Part shown: piece by piece, positions 26,787 to 35,706 of the stretch | Position numbering within the stretch: position 1 is the first letter of the stretch | How the letters are laid out: each line of letters opens with the position of its first letter | Assembly: GCA_964461455.1 (NCBI GenBank) | Contig: CAYWUJ010000004.1 | Location: forward strand, 1 to 64,000 | DNA: 64,000 nucleotides | Direction: 5' to 3' | Source: UBA1413 sp964461455 | GTDB taxonomy: Bacteria > Bacteroidota > Bacteroidia > Bacteroidales > Prolixibacteraceae | The notes under the pieces: model-generated | Told to the model about the DNA's origin: nothing | Databases searched by the model: none | Seen by the model: the letters and a program-made list of their open reading frames with translations, nothing else | Translations under genes and position numbers: made by a program

Positions 26787-27791
26787 ATGACATCACGATT
26801 TTCAAGGAGAAGCTTCCTGCAACTGGCGGGAGCAGCAGGGGCGGGAATTCTGCTCCGGGGTATGAAAGGCACCTCTCACGACAGCGGGGATCCGCCCTTC
26901 AGAATTTCACTTGCCGAATGGTCGGTTCACCGTATGATCCTGGGTCCGGCCCTGCAGTCAGGATGGCAGGAATTTGGCCGGATGTTGCAGGAAGATTTTG
27001 CAGCCATTGAGAAATCAGCGGAAATGACCAACCTGCAATTTCCCGTTTTTGCCAGGAGTCTCGGCTTCGGGGCCGTTGAATATGTCAACACCTGTTTTTT
27101 CGACAAGGCCGCAAACAGCCCATACCTCAGCGAGCTCAGAAACATCTGCCGGCAGGAGGATATCAAAAATGTGCTGATCATGTGCGATAACGAGGGAATG
27201 GTCGGTCACCCCGAAAAGCAGGTACGGTTGCAGACCCTTGAAAACCACAAAAAATGGATCGACGCTGCGGCATTCCTGGGGTGTCATGCTGTGAGAGTGA
27301 ATGCCGGAAGCGCCGGGAGCTATGAGGAACAACAGAAACTCGCCTCCGATGGATTGTACCTTTTGTGCGACTATGGCGACAAAGCCGGAATCAACGTTCT
27401 GGTGGAAAACCACGGAGGACTCTCGAGCAACGCCGAATGGCTCGCCGGGGTCATGCAGCTCACCGCCCATAAAAGAGTGGGAACCCTCCCCGATTTCGGC
27501 AATTTCACCATCAGCGAAACCGAATCGTTCGACCGCTACCGCGGCGTTGAAATACTGATGCCCTGGGCAAAAGGAGTCTCGGCCAAATCACACGACTTTG
27601 ATACCGCCGGAAATGAGACCGGAACCAACTTCTCCAAAATGCTCCGCATTGTCACCGACAGTGGATTCCGCGGGTACGTCGGCGTGGAATATGAAGGAAC
27701 CCGTCTCCCTGAAAAAGAGGGCATCATGGCCACCAAAAAGCTCCTGGAAAAAACCGCCACTGCCCTGACCCCTGTAAACGGAAAGGGTTAA
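26787..27791 (+). CDS. Tat-exported TIM-barrel protein (sugar phosphate isomerase/epimerase family)
   Basis: The 334-residue protein opens with a twin-arginine signal (SRRSFLQLAGAAGAGILL), so a folded, probably metal-loaded protein is sent to the periplasm. The rest fits the AP-endonuclease-2/xylose-isomerase-like barrel: FGAVEYVNTCFF, LGCHAVRVNAGS, NVLVENHGGLSSN, GTLPDFGNF, AKSHDFD and YVGVEYEGTRL. The E, D, H and E residues at the strand ends of these blocks suit a divalent-metal site. The substrate is unknown; relatives act on sugars or inositols. No partner gene is adjacent on the same strand. GH92 lies downstream, convergent. Confidence 0.8.
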   Translation: MTSRFSRRSFLQLAGAAGAGILLRGMKGTSHDSGDPPFRISLAEWSVHRMILGPALQSGWQEFGRMLQEDFAAIEKSAEMTNLQFPVFARSLGFGAVEYVNTCFFDKAANSPYLSELRNICRQEDIKNVLIMCDNEGMVGHPEKQVRLQTLENHKKWIDAAAFLGCHAVRVNAGSAGSYEEQQKLASDGLYLLCDYGDKAGINVLVENHGGLSSNAEWLAGVMQLTAHKRVGTLPDFGNFTISETESFDRYRGVEILMPWAKGVSAKSHDFDTAGNETGTNFSKMLRIVTDSGFRGYVGVEYEGTRLPEKEGIMATKKLLEKTATALTPVNGKG

Positions 27792-27808
27792 AAATTGTTA
27801 ATTCACTT

Positions 27809-27964
27809 CAGGGATGTAACAAACCATCCCTGATTGCGTAATCTCATTAGATTTTCACCTTTTTAATTGACTTGTAAAGGTTGATTGGTTGTTGATGGAA
27901 GGTAAAGATCATCAGTTGTTTGTCTTTCAAGAGGGAAGCGGTGGCCATCGGTCCACCGCTTTTT
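27809..27964 (+). terminator. Two hairpins after the TIM-barrel gene, the second with a T tract
   Basis: A perfect 8-bp hairpin CAGGGATG/CATCCCTG lies at 27809-27832 without a T tract. At 27936-27961 a 9-bp stem AAGCGGTGG/CCACCGCTT is followed by further T residues to 27964, an intrinsic terminator on the plus strand. The second is 145 bp after the stop, leaving room for a long 3' UTR or a small RNA. I see no gene in 27792-28054. Confidence 0.7.
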
Positions 27965-28054
27965 GTATTTCCCGGCAAATCAGTTTCCCTGCATGCCCGT
28001 TTCCCGGGTTCCCGGCCACCAGGCTTTTCTGCCTCCTGGCCATCCTGCCACATT

Positions 28055-30424
28055 TTATGGCAACTTGCTGCTCATGGAGGGCGGCGGCACCTCCACGCCC
28101 CATTCCCTGTTGGGTTCCGCCCCCATGGTAAACCGGAGGGTTCCCCCCTTCATGATCTCATCGCGGGGCAGCCAGGCCCGGGTCACCGCTTTTCCGTTAA
28201 AGGAGAGCGAGCTGACGTACCTGTTTTCGGCAGAGTTGTTGATCGTCTCAATCACCAAAGTTTTGCCCTCTTCCAGGTCAATGGTGACTTTCCGGAAAAG
28301 GGGACTGCCGAACTGGAAGGTAGGATGGGCGGAGGCATGGCCCTGGACGTCGAAAATCCCCATGGCCGCCATGACAAACCAGGCCCCCAGCTGACCCTGG
28401 TCCTCATCCTGACCGTAGCCGTAACCATGCAGGGGGTCGGTGCCATAAAACTCATCACAGATGGTGCGCGTCCACTTCTGGGTCAGCCAGGGCTTCCCCG
28501 AATAGTTGAAAAGCCAGCTCTGGTGAAGGCACGGCTGGTTTCCGTGGTTGTAGAGCTTCTCGAGACCTGAGAAGGAATCGACCTCTTTACCTCCGCCGAA
28601 CACCGTTTTCCGGCCATCCTCAAAGGTCTTTTCCAGCCTTTCATTAAAAAGTGCCTGTCCGGTCGCATCGATCAGGGCAGCCACATCATGGGGCACATAC
28701 CAGGAATACTGGACGGCATTTCCTTCCTGGAAGCCGCGCCATGCCTGCATGGGGTTGAAGTTTTCGATAAAGGTACCATCCTCGTATTTCGGCCTGATGT
28801 AGCGGGTTTCAGGGTCAAAGAGGTGCTTCCACCCTTCGGCCTGGTGCATCAGCCGGTGGTATTCCTCGTCCTTTCCCAGGGCTTTGGCCATGCCGGCCAC
28901 GGCATAGGAGCTGAAGCAATACTCCAGGGTATGGGAAGCCCCGAAGTTAAAGATCCATCCGTTGGAGAGGATGGTATCGCGGGCAGGGACATAACCGTGG
29001 TGGACCAGGAAGCGGAGGTCGTATTTTCCCGAGCCGAAGGGCCTTCCGGCATAGCCTGTTTCGTTCTTCCAGGCAGCTTCCCAGGCCTGGTTCAGGTCAT
29101 CGAAGGGAAGGCCACAATGGTGTGCCGATGCCAGCAGGAGACCGAAGTAATTGGTCTGCACGCCATTGGTATGAATACCGGCTGCCAGTCCGTCATGAAG
29201 CCAACCTGTCTCCTCATAAAAATCGAGGTTGGCCTGGAGGTATTCCCTGAAATGGCCGGGCCATGCCAGCATCCAAAGCTGGCTCAGGTTCCAGAAGCCT
29301 CCCCACATCCCGTCGGTATTGAAAAAACGGTGGGTGGGGCGCCCCTCCTGATCGAGGGGGAGCTGCCCGATGCCGCCATCGTTACGGGGATAGGCGCCGT
29401 TGATATCGCTGGCGATCCCCCGGCCCAAAAGGGCATGGTACAGGCCGGTGTAAAACTTCTTCAGGTTGGTGGTATCGCTGTCTTCGGCACGAATCGGGGA
29501 AAGCATCGTGTTCCACCGTTCCCGGGCCGTGGCGCGGGCCCGGTCAAAAGAGACCCCCCGGCTCTCCTCCTCCAGGTTCAGCAGGGCATTTTCCATGCTC
29601 GTGTAGGAGACCCCCACCTGCATTTCGATGACCTCTCCCTCCGTGGTGGAATAATGGAGAACCAGGCCATTGCCGGTACCACGGGTTTCGGTGGCCCCCA
29701 CCTGCACCAGGGAGTCCATAAAGGTTGCCACAGCCCCGGGATCCTTGCTGATGCGGGCATAGAAGAACATTTTCACCCGTTTTCCCTCGTCACAGAATTT
29801 CACGTATTCGGGATAGGTGACCACATAACCCTCTACGTCACGGCCGTTGACCAGGGCGGCATAAGCTTCGGTGACATCGCTGCTTTCTCCCTGCTTATGA
29901 CCAACGTCAAAAAGGATATGGGCTTCCTCAGAGGCCGGAAAGGTATAACGGTGATATCCCACCCTGGTGGTGGCCGTCAGCTCGGCCCTGATTCCATAAT
30001 CCTTTAATACGACGGAATAGTAGCCGGGTTCTGCGGTTTCACTCTCCTTGTCAAAACGGGAGCGGTAGCCGCTGTCGGGCTCTTCCAGGGTTCCCGGAAG
30101 GGTTTTCAGGGTCCCTGTTGCGGGCATGCATACCACGCCCCCCACCTGGAATTCATGGAAATTGCCGAATCCCTCGATCGAGGTATGACGGTCGTCGTAC
30201 CCGCAGGGCTGCCAGCTGCCAAAACTGTTGTAGGCGTTGGTATGGGGGGCCAGCTTGGCCATCCCGAAGGGAACAGCCGCAGGGGTGTAAAAAAACCAAC
30301 GGCCGTGCACCGAACCTATCTGCGGGTCCACAAAACTGACCGCGTCAAAAGCGGGCCGCCTGCAGGAAACTGCCCCCAGGAGCAGCACCGGAACCATCAT
30401 CATTAAAATCATCGCCCTTCTCAT
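28055..30424 (-). CDS. GH92 alpha-mannosidase lipoprotein
   Basis: From ATG 30424 the protein has 789 residues. It begins with a lipoprotein signal (MRRAMILMMMVPVLLLGAVSC, lipidated Cys21), followed by the GH92 N-domain (VDPQIGSVHG, SIEGFGNFHEFQVGGV) and the barrel with NTDGMWGGFWNLSQLW, GNQPCLHQSW and GYGQDEDQGQLGAWFVMAAM. The last block carries the acidic catalytic region of this calcium-dependent exo-mannosidase family. It would trim mannose from glycans outside the inner membrane. The frame is open up to ATG 30580, which overlaps the antiporter stop as TGATG, but that extension would bury the signal peptide and is encoded by tandem repeats. No SusC/D pair is nearby, so this is not a full PUL. 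Confidence 0.92.
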   Translation of the reverse strand: MRRAMILMMMVPVLLLGAVSCRRPAFDAVSFVDPQIGSVHGRWFFYTPAAVPFGMAKLAPHTNAYNSFGSWQPCGYDDRHTSIEGFGNFHEFQVGGVVCMPATGTLKTLPGTLEEPDSGYRSRFDKESETAEPGYYSVVLKDYGIRAELTATTRVGYHRYTFPASEEAHILFDVGHKQGESSDVTEAYAALVNGRDVEGYVVTYPEYVKFCDEGKRVKMFFYARISKDPGAVATFMDSLVQVGATETRGTGNGLVLHYSTTEGEVIEMQVGVSYTSMENALLNLEEESRGVSFDRARATARERWNTMLSPIRAEDSDTTNLKKFYTGLYHALLGRGIASDINGAYPRNDGGIGQLPLDQEGRPTHRFFNTDGMWGGFWNLSQLWMLAWPGHFREYLQANLDFYEETGWLHDGLAAGIHTNGVQTNYFGLLLASAHHCGLPFDDLNQAWEAAWKNETGYAGRPFGSGKYDLRFLVHHGYVPARDTILSNGWIFNFGASHTLEYCFSSYAVAGMAKALGKDEEYHRLMHQAEGWKHLFDPETRYIRPKYEDGTFIENFNPMQAWRGFQEGNAVQYSWYVPHDVAALIDATGQALFNERLEKTFEDGRKTVFGGGKEVDSFSGLEKLYNHGNQPCLHQSWLFNYSGKPWLTQKWTRTICDEFYGTDPLHGYGYGQDEDQGQLGAWFVMAAMGIFDVQGHASAHPTFQFGSPLFRKVTIDLEEGKTLVIETINNSAENRYVSSLSFNGKAVTRAWLPRDEIMKGGTLRFTMGAEPNREWGVEVPPPSMSSKLP

Positions 30425-30476
30425 TTCCTTAATATACTTTCTGGTCATCATCTCATTAATATCCATTGGTGAGTAC

Positions 30477-30550
30477 CTGATTAATAACCTGTTCCGGGTC
30501 CCTGGTCTATAACCTGGGTTGAGTCTCTGGTCTATAACCTGGGTTGAGTC
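30477..30550. repeat. Three tandem copies of a 25-bp repeat
   Basis: Copies start at 30477, 30502 and 30527. The second and third are identical over 24 bp (containing CTATAACCTGGGTTGAGTC), and the first matches them at about 16 of 24 positions. They lie between the antiporter gene and the GH92 start. Confidence 0.9.
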
Positions 30551-30579
30551 GCGCCGCAATCCGTTTCGCAGGTGTGGCA

Positions 30580-32085
30580 TCAGGAACTGGTGATTTTATA
30601 TCCGCTCATTCCCTTCATTTTACAGGTTTGGGAGAGGGATTTGTAATCGTCGGTGATCATCAGCAGTTTATCCCCGGCCATCAAAGGGGTAGTTCCGGCA
30701 GGAACAAAAAAGTTACTCCCCCTTTTGACCAGGACGACCAGTGTCTTCTCGGGGAGGAGGATATCAATCAGGCGGTTGCCGTTTTCCAGGGTTTTTTCCG
30801 TCACCGTGACCTCCAGCCTGACCGATTTGATATCTTCCGATTCGAAATCGAAGTCTACCGCGCGTGTGGGTTTGTACTTCTTGGCCAGTCCGAGCCAGTG
30901 GGCCACCTGTGCCAGGGTGGTTCCCTGGAGGAGCAGGGAGACGAGGGTGACAAAAAAGACGATATTAAAGATGAACCGCGCATGGGGAACCCCGGCGTCA
31001 AGGGTGTAGATGGCGAAGATAATGGGCACGGCACCCCGCAGCCCCACCCAGGAAACGTAGACCTTTGAGCGGAAATCGATATTCCGGAAAGGCATAAGGG
31101 AGAGGAAAACGCTCAGTGGGCGGGAGACGAAGATAAGGGCCAGGCTGACCAGGATTCCGGGGACAATGACCGGCACCAGTTCATGGGGATTCACGAGCAA
31201 CCCCAGGGTCAGGAAGAGCAGGATCTGGCTCAGCCATGCCAGCCCGTCAAAGAAGCTGATGGCCGACCGCCGGTGAACAAACCGGGAGTTCCCGATGATC
31301 AGTCCGCCGATATAGATGGCCAGGAAACCATTGCCCTTCATATAATACGTGAGGGAATAGATGAAAATGGATGCAGTAAGGACCAGTATGGGATAAAGGG
31401 AGTCGTAACCTATATCGATCCTGTTGATCACATAAACCGTCAGTTTTCCCAGCAGGTAGCCTGCCAGAGCGCCGATGGCCAGCTGCCAGGCGATCCTGCC
31501 CAGCACCAGCCAGATATTGGGGGCCGTTCCCAGCAGGATGATTTCAATAAAGGTGATGGTGAGCAGATAGGCCATGGGGTCGTTACTTCCGCTTTCCAGC
31601 TCCAGCATGGGTTTTAGGTTGTTTTTCAGGCTGATTTTACGGGTGCGGAGGATGGCAAATACCGAGGCTGAGTCGGTGGACGCCATCGTGGAAGCCAGCA
31701 ACAGGGAGGAGAGAAAACCTATTCCCGCGCCCTCACGGGTCATCCCGCTGATCCACCAGATAAAAAGGCCGGTGACCAGGGCCGTGAGGAAAACCCCTGC
31801 CGTGGCCAGGACAACGCCCGGTCCCAGCACCGGCTGGATATCCTTGATCCGGGTATCGAGGCCTCCTGAAAACAGAATGATGCAGAGCGCCAGAGTGCCG
31901 ATCACCTGGGCCACACGGTAATTCTCAAACTGGATCCCCAATCCGTCGCTGCCACTCACCATTCCGATCACCAGGAAGAGCAGCAACACGGGCACCCCAT
32001 AGCGGAATCCCGCCTTGCTGGCAATGATGCTGATGAAGAAGAGGAAAGAAAGCCCCAGCATCATCAGTTCCAGAGAAATTTCCAT
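30580..32085 (-). CDS. cvrA: K+/H+ antiporter of the CPA1 family (NhaP2/CvrA-like)
   Basis: From ATG 32085 the protein has 501 residues. About 12-13 membrane segments fill residues 1-385, with the CPA-family motifs ILFSGGLD, STDSASVFAILR, ELESGSNDPMAYLL (the ND ion-binding motif) and SWVGLRGAVPIIFAIY. A C-terminal cytoplasmic RCK-C/TrkA-C-like domain follows (from about 390, ending AGDKLLMITDDYKSLSQT). This is the NhaP2/CvrA form that exchanges K+ (or other alkali ions) for protons. A frame extension of 16 residues upstream is not family-like. Confidence 0.92.
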   Translation of the reverse strand: MEISLELMMLGLSFLFFISIIASKAGFRYGVPVLLLFLVIGMVSGSDGLGIQFENYRVAQVIGTLALCIILFSGGLDTRIKDIQPVLGPGVVLATAGVFLTALVTGLFIWWISGMTREGAGIGFLSSLLLASTMASTDSASVFAILRTRKISLKNNLKPMLELESGSNDPMAYLLTITFIEIILLGTAPNIWLVLGRIAWQLAIGALAGYLLGKLTVYVINRIDIGYDSLYPILVLTASIFIYSLTYYMKGNGFLAIYIGGLIIGNSRFVHRRSAISFFDGLAWLSQILLFLTLGLLVNPHELVPVIVPGILVSLALIFVSRPLSVFLSLMPFRNIDFRSKVYVSWVGLRGAVPIIFAIYTLDAGVPHARFIFNIVFFVTLVSLLLQGTTLAQVAHWLGLAKKYKPTRAVDFDFESEDIKSVRLEVTVTEKTLENGNRLIDILLPEKTLVVLVKRGSNFFVPAGTTPLMAGDKLLMITDDYKSLSQTCKMKGMSGYKITSS

Positions 32086-32236
32086 AACCACAGGCCATAG
32101 TTTAATACCTCCCCGCCACGCCAAAACCGTCACCTCAGAGGTCGTTTTTACAAAAATAACCTGATTCGGATAACTTCAAAGCCTCACTCCACCGATATTT
32201 CGAAAGAAAAGAGAATTAATTACCTTTACGGGACCG

Positions 32237-32575
32237 ATGGTAAAAGAAAAAATATGGCTTCGGGCCGGGCGTTGGATGCTTAAGTTTTTGGGACAGGTAA
32301 TCCTGGTCCCGGTGTATATCTACAAATATGCGATTTCGCCCTTAACGCCGGCCTCCTGCAGGCATTATCCCACCTGTTCTTCTTATGCGGTGGAGGCCGT
32401 CAGGATCCACGGTCCTTTCCGGGGTTTCTGGCTGGCCACCCGGAGAATTGCCCGCTGTCACCCCTGGGGCACCAGCGGTTATGATCCGGTGCCACCGCGG
32501 GGCACCACACCCCTCAGACCAAAATCACGGAACCACAAAGCCGGAAACGGCACCGCTCCGGAACAGGACTCCTGA
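32237..32575 (+). CDS. yidD: Membrane protein insertion efficiency factor YidD
   Basis: The 112-residue protein has the YidD core (IYKYAISPLTPASCRHYPTC, then SSYAVEAVRIHGPFRGFWLA and RIARCHPWG-SGYDPVP) with its conserved cysteines and an N-terminal amphipathic helix. It helps YidC-dependent insertion of inner membrane proteins. The 30-residue C-terminal tail after DPVP is low-complexity and not conserved in the family. A near-consensus TACCTTTA at 32221-32228 lies just before the ATG. The usual neighbours rnpA and yidC are absent here. Confidence 0.95.
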   Translation: MVKEKIWLRAGRWMLKFLGQVILVPVYIYKYAISPLTPASCRHYPTCSSYAVEAVRIHGPFRGFWLATRRIARCHPWGTSGYDPVPPRGTTPLRPKSRNHKAGNGTAPEQDS

Positions 32576-32765
32576 GTCCCCGGGGAATGGCCGGCAAATC
32601 ATTGCATACCAGTCCTCTCAAACGGGATACGGCTGACAGGTCACCGGAGGCCCATCACTCCCCGCAGTTCCGTTCAAGCGGGATACGGCCGTCTTCCCGC
32701 ACCCGGCGGATGACGGGCAGTGGTCCCCTCAGCGGGGTTGCTGCAGGCGAGGCAGAATTCCGGGG
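32576..32765. other. Convergent gap with a short duplicated segment
   Basis: Between yidD and malQ (convergent) lie two near-identical 18-mers at 32618-32635 and 32674-32691 (core CGGGATACGGC), 56 bp apart. I see no gene and no clear terminator. Confidence 0.4.
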
Positions 32766-35504
32766 TCAGCGGCCGCTGCGGCCCGATTCGGCGATCATCT
32801 GCCGGAGCATGGCATTGAATTCTTCTTTCTCCGCAAGTTCCTCCAGGGCGGTATGGAAGCGGTAACGCCAGTAATGGTCGGGGTTTCCCGGCTGGTTGAT
32901 GCGTTCGGCCCCCGGATCGGGATGGCGCAGCTCTTCATCCATTCCCAGCAGGTCCTGAAGGGGAAAGACGGTCCACATGGCCGGGGACCAGAGATGCTGG
33001 GCGACGATCTCCCTGACCATTTCCGGGGTACAGGTGGCCGGGGCCTCTCCCTGGTGTCCCAGATATTGGGTATAAAACTTCCGGGTTCTCTCCCTGTCTT
33101 CCTCCCACCATCCCCTGATGGTGGAAGTATCATGCGACGAGGGGGTGGCCACCGACAGGTAGGGGTAGTGGGCGGGATGGCCGAATTCCAGCTTTGGATT
33201 CTTGGGCATCCGCTGGACCTCCAGGCTGAGGATGCCCAGGTCGTTCATCACATCGGGCACGCAGGCGGGGACCATGCCCAGGTCTTCCCCGCAGAGGAGC
33301 ATCTCGGTGGCCGATTTGATGGCCGGAAGTTTCTGCATGGCCTTTCCCCGCCAGAACTCCTCGTTGCGGCGGTAGAAGTAGTCGATGTAGATCTCGTCGA
33401 GAAGCCTCCGGGTTTCCGGGTCCAGTTCCCTGTAGGAATGGGTCGCATGGAAGGAGTTCCGCGGGAACCAGGCATCCCCGCCCGAACCGGGAGCCTCCAG
33501 GAAAAGCACCTCCGCCACCAGGGTGAAAAGGCCCTGTTTCAGACGGTTGAGATAAGACCTGCGGTCGGCATCGTCATCGGGTGATGGCGTCAGGAAAGCC
33601 TCAATCTTCTGCTGGTTGTCGAAGGAGGGACGCAGGGCATAGCACCCCGGAGCGTACTCCTCCAGAAAAGTGGCTTTCACCCCGGCGGTGAGATCCCCGA
33701 AGAGGTCTGCCAGGAAGTGGTCACGGATGTAAGGCTTGCAGAACCTGTTTTCATCGAACCTGATTCCTTTGTAAAGAATCTCGCCGCGTGAATACGGAAT
33801 GCTGGGATTGAAATAGCCCATAAGACCCTGCACCTGGGTGGCAGGGATCTCCCAGATACGGAAGAAGCCCAGGATATGGTCGATACGGAAGGCGTCGAAA
33901 TAAGAGGACATCTGACGGAGGCGCTGCTGCCACCAGCTGAAATTATCGCTGGCCATGGCCTCCCAGTTATAGGTGGGGAAACGCCAGTTCTGGCCGGTGA
34001 CCGAGAAGTCGTCGGGGGGGGCTCCTGCCTGGCATTCCATGTGAAAAAGACGGGGATTCAGCCAGGCATCCACGCTGTTGCGATAAATGCCGATGGGGAT
34101 GTCGCCCTTGAGGACCACCCCCCGTGAACGGGCATACTCAGCAGCTTCCAGGAGCTGGCAGTGCGCCTGGTATTGTATGAAATAGTGGATGGCGATGTCG
34201 TCATAATGGGGAGCCGCCGGGTCGGTCAGTTCCCTGAGGAGCCCCGGGGTCAAAGCGGTAAATCCGTCCCAGCGGGTGAAATCAGGGGTATTGAAAAGAT
34301 CCCTCAAATAGGAAAAGGCGGCATACGGCTTCAGCCAGTGCTCATTGCGGCTGAAAAAGGCCAGAAAGCCGCCATCTGCCAGGAATTCCTCCTTTTGCTG
34401 GTCGTAAATAAGCTTAAAAAAACGCGATTTCAGGGTCATCACGGCTTCGTAGTCGATTTTTCCCAGGGAATCGAGGTACTCCCCCTGGGCGTCGACGATC
34501 CTTTGGGTGATGGCCGAGTGGAGCTTCCCGATCTTCAGCAGGTTGATATAGAGGGGATGAAGGGCAAAAACCGAGATGGCAGCATAGGGATAGGAGTCGT
34601 GCCAGGTATGTGTGGCTACGGTATCGTTGACGGGAAGGATCTGGATCATCGTGATACCCACGGAAGATGCCCAGTCGGCCAATAACTGAAGGTCGGAGAA
34701 TTCTCCCACGCCGAAGCCCTTTTCCCTGCGCAGGGAAAAAACGGGGATGGCCACGCCGGCACCTTTCCAGGGAGCACCGGGATAGGAGAATTTTTCATCC
34801 CTGATCTCCACTACCTGAGGAATGGATGCGCCAGGCAGGGTGATGGTCCGGTCATCTCCCTCCTCCCAGAGGGGTTTGCTGTTTTGGGGGTCGAGGATGA
34901 GATACTTATATTTCAGCGGAAAGTCGCCCAGGGGAACGGCGACTTCGCACGACCACTCCGGGAACCGGCTGTTTCCGGCCTTCAGGGCTTTCCCGGCATC
35001 CCAGCTCCCCAGCAGGGAGGAGCTTCCGCAAACAGCCAGCTGCTGTCCGGGCAATACCCGGGGTGCCAGTGGGCGGAAACGGACCACCACGCTCTTTTTC
35101 TTTCCCGGGAGACGGGGCGCCGGAGCAGCCGTCACTTCTTCAGGCCTGAACACCGCCTTGGTAAAAGCAGAGGAACAGAGGGCATAACCGGGATCTGACA
35201 TCGGGCGCCACCGGTCACGCAACACCACCCATTCCTGATCTCCCTCCAGGGGCTGGTAAGTACGGTCTCCCCCCCACTCCCTGACGACGGACCCATCGCT
35301 GTTGTTCCTGATGAAATAGCGGTAATGGAAGGGAACCAGCTCGCTCGCTTCCAGCCGAAAACGCCATAATCCGCCGTCCCCGGGAGAATATTCCATGGCT
35401 GTTGCCTTCTCTTCGGAACCACTCCCCAGCAAGGGATGCGACCCCACCAGCATCAGCTGCTGACCAAACCAGGTCTTATATTCTATCTGAAACTCTATCA
35501 CCAT
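32766..35504 (-). CDS. malQ: 4-alpha-glucanotransferase (GH77) with two CBM20 modules
   Basis: From ATG 35504 the protein has 912 residues. Two CBM20 starch-binding modules come first (residues about 1-100, with LMLVGSHPLLGS, and about 130-240, with LAVCGSSSLLGSWD). The GH77 barrel follows, with FDAFRIDHILGFFRIWEIP (nucleophile Asp), LLCGEDLGMVP (acid/base Glu) and PSSHDTSTIRGWWEE. It transfers maltodextrin segments between glucans in the cytoplasm. The two-CBM20 form is typical of Bacteroidota and resembles plant DPE2. The open frame continues 129 codons upstream without family similarity, so 35504 is the start. No other maltose genes are adjacent. Confidence 0.95.
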   Translation of the reverse strand: MVIEFQIEYKTWFGQQLMLVGSHPLLGSGSEEKATAMEYSPGDGGLWRFRLEASELVPFHYRYFIRNNSDGSVVREWGGDRTYQPLEGDQEWVVLRDRWRPMSDPGYALCSSAFTKAVFRPEEVTAAPAPRLPGKKKSVVVRFRPLAPRVLPGQQLAVCGSSSLLGSWDAGKALKAGNSRFPEWSCEVAVPLGDFPLKYKYLILDPQNSKPLWEEGDDRTITLPGASIPQVVEIRDEKFSYPGAPWKGAGVAIPVFSLRREKGFGVGEFSDLQLLADWASSVGITMIQILPVNDTVATHTWHDSYPYAAISVFALHPLYINLLKIGKLHSAITQRIVDAQGEYLDSLGKIDYEAVMTLKSRFFKLIYDQQKEEFLADGGFLAFFSRNEHWLKPYAAFSYLRDLFNTPDFTRWDGFTALTPGLLRELTDPAAPHYDDIAIHYFIQYQAHCQLLEAAEYARSRGVVLKGDIPIGIYRNSVDAWLNPRLFHMECQAGAPPDDFSVTGQNWRFPTYNWEAMASDNFSWWQQRLRQMSSYFDAFRIDHILGFFRIWEIPATQVQGLMGYFNPSIPYSRGEILYKGIRFDENRFCKPYIRDHFLADLFGDLTAGVKATFLEEYAPGCYALRPSFDNQQKIEAFLTPSPDDDADRRSYLNRLKQGLFTLVAEVLFLEAPGSGGDAWFPRNSFHATHSYRELDPETRRLLDEIYIDYFYRRNEEFWRGKAMQKLPAIKSATEMLLCGEDLGMVPACVPDVMNDLGILSLEVQRMPKNPKLEFGHPAHYPYLSVATPSSHDTSTIRGWWEEDRERTRKFYTQYLGHQGEAPATCTPEMVREIVAQHLWSPAMWTVFPLQDLLGMDEELRHPDPGAERINQPGNPDHYWRYRFHTALEELAEKEEFNAMLRQMIAESGRSGR

Positions 35505-35590
35505 GGCAGAAGAATTTGAATGGCTGAATTTAAAGATTTTTGGCATGACAGATAACCGGTCGGGTGATTTTATTCCCGGATGCAAAATAT

Positions 35591-35598
35591 TACTTTTG
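35591..35598 (+). promoter_or_regulatory. Candidate znuABC -7 element (TACTTTTG)
   Basis: Exact TAnnTTTG match with a TTTT 19 bp upstream as possible -33. It is 108 bp before the znuA ATG. A 10-bp palindrome GGGCATGCCC sits at 35637-35646 in the presumed leader. No recognisable Zur or MntR site was identified. Confidence 0.4.
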
Positions 35599-35706
35599 CA
35601 GATAGTGAGATCTCTGCGGCTCCATTCTCCCTGGAAGGGCATGCCCGTCATCAGGGGCAGCCCATCAGACAGGAAGGACAGAACCCAGAAATAAGAACAG
35701 GATAAT

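Noticed and set aside
27889..28131. 80-codon plus-strand frame after the TIM-barrel gene
   Set aside because: It contains the intrinsic terminator and overlaps the end of the GH92 gene; no motif.
28688..30007. 439-codon plus-strand frame inside the GH92 gene
   Set aside because: Antisense shadow; the opposite strand has a lipoprotein signal and GH92 motifs.
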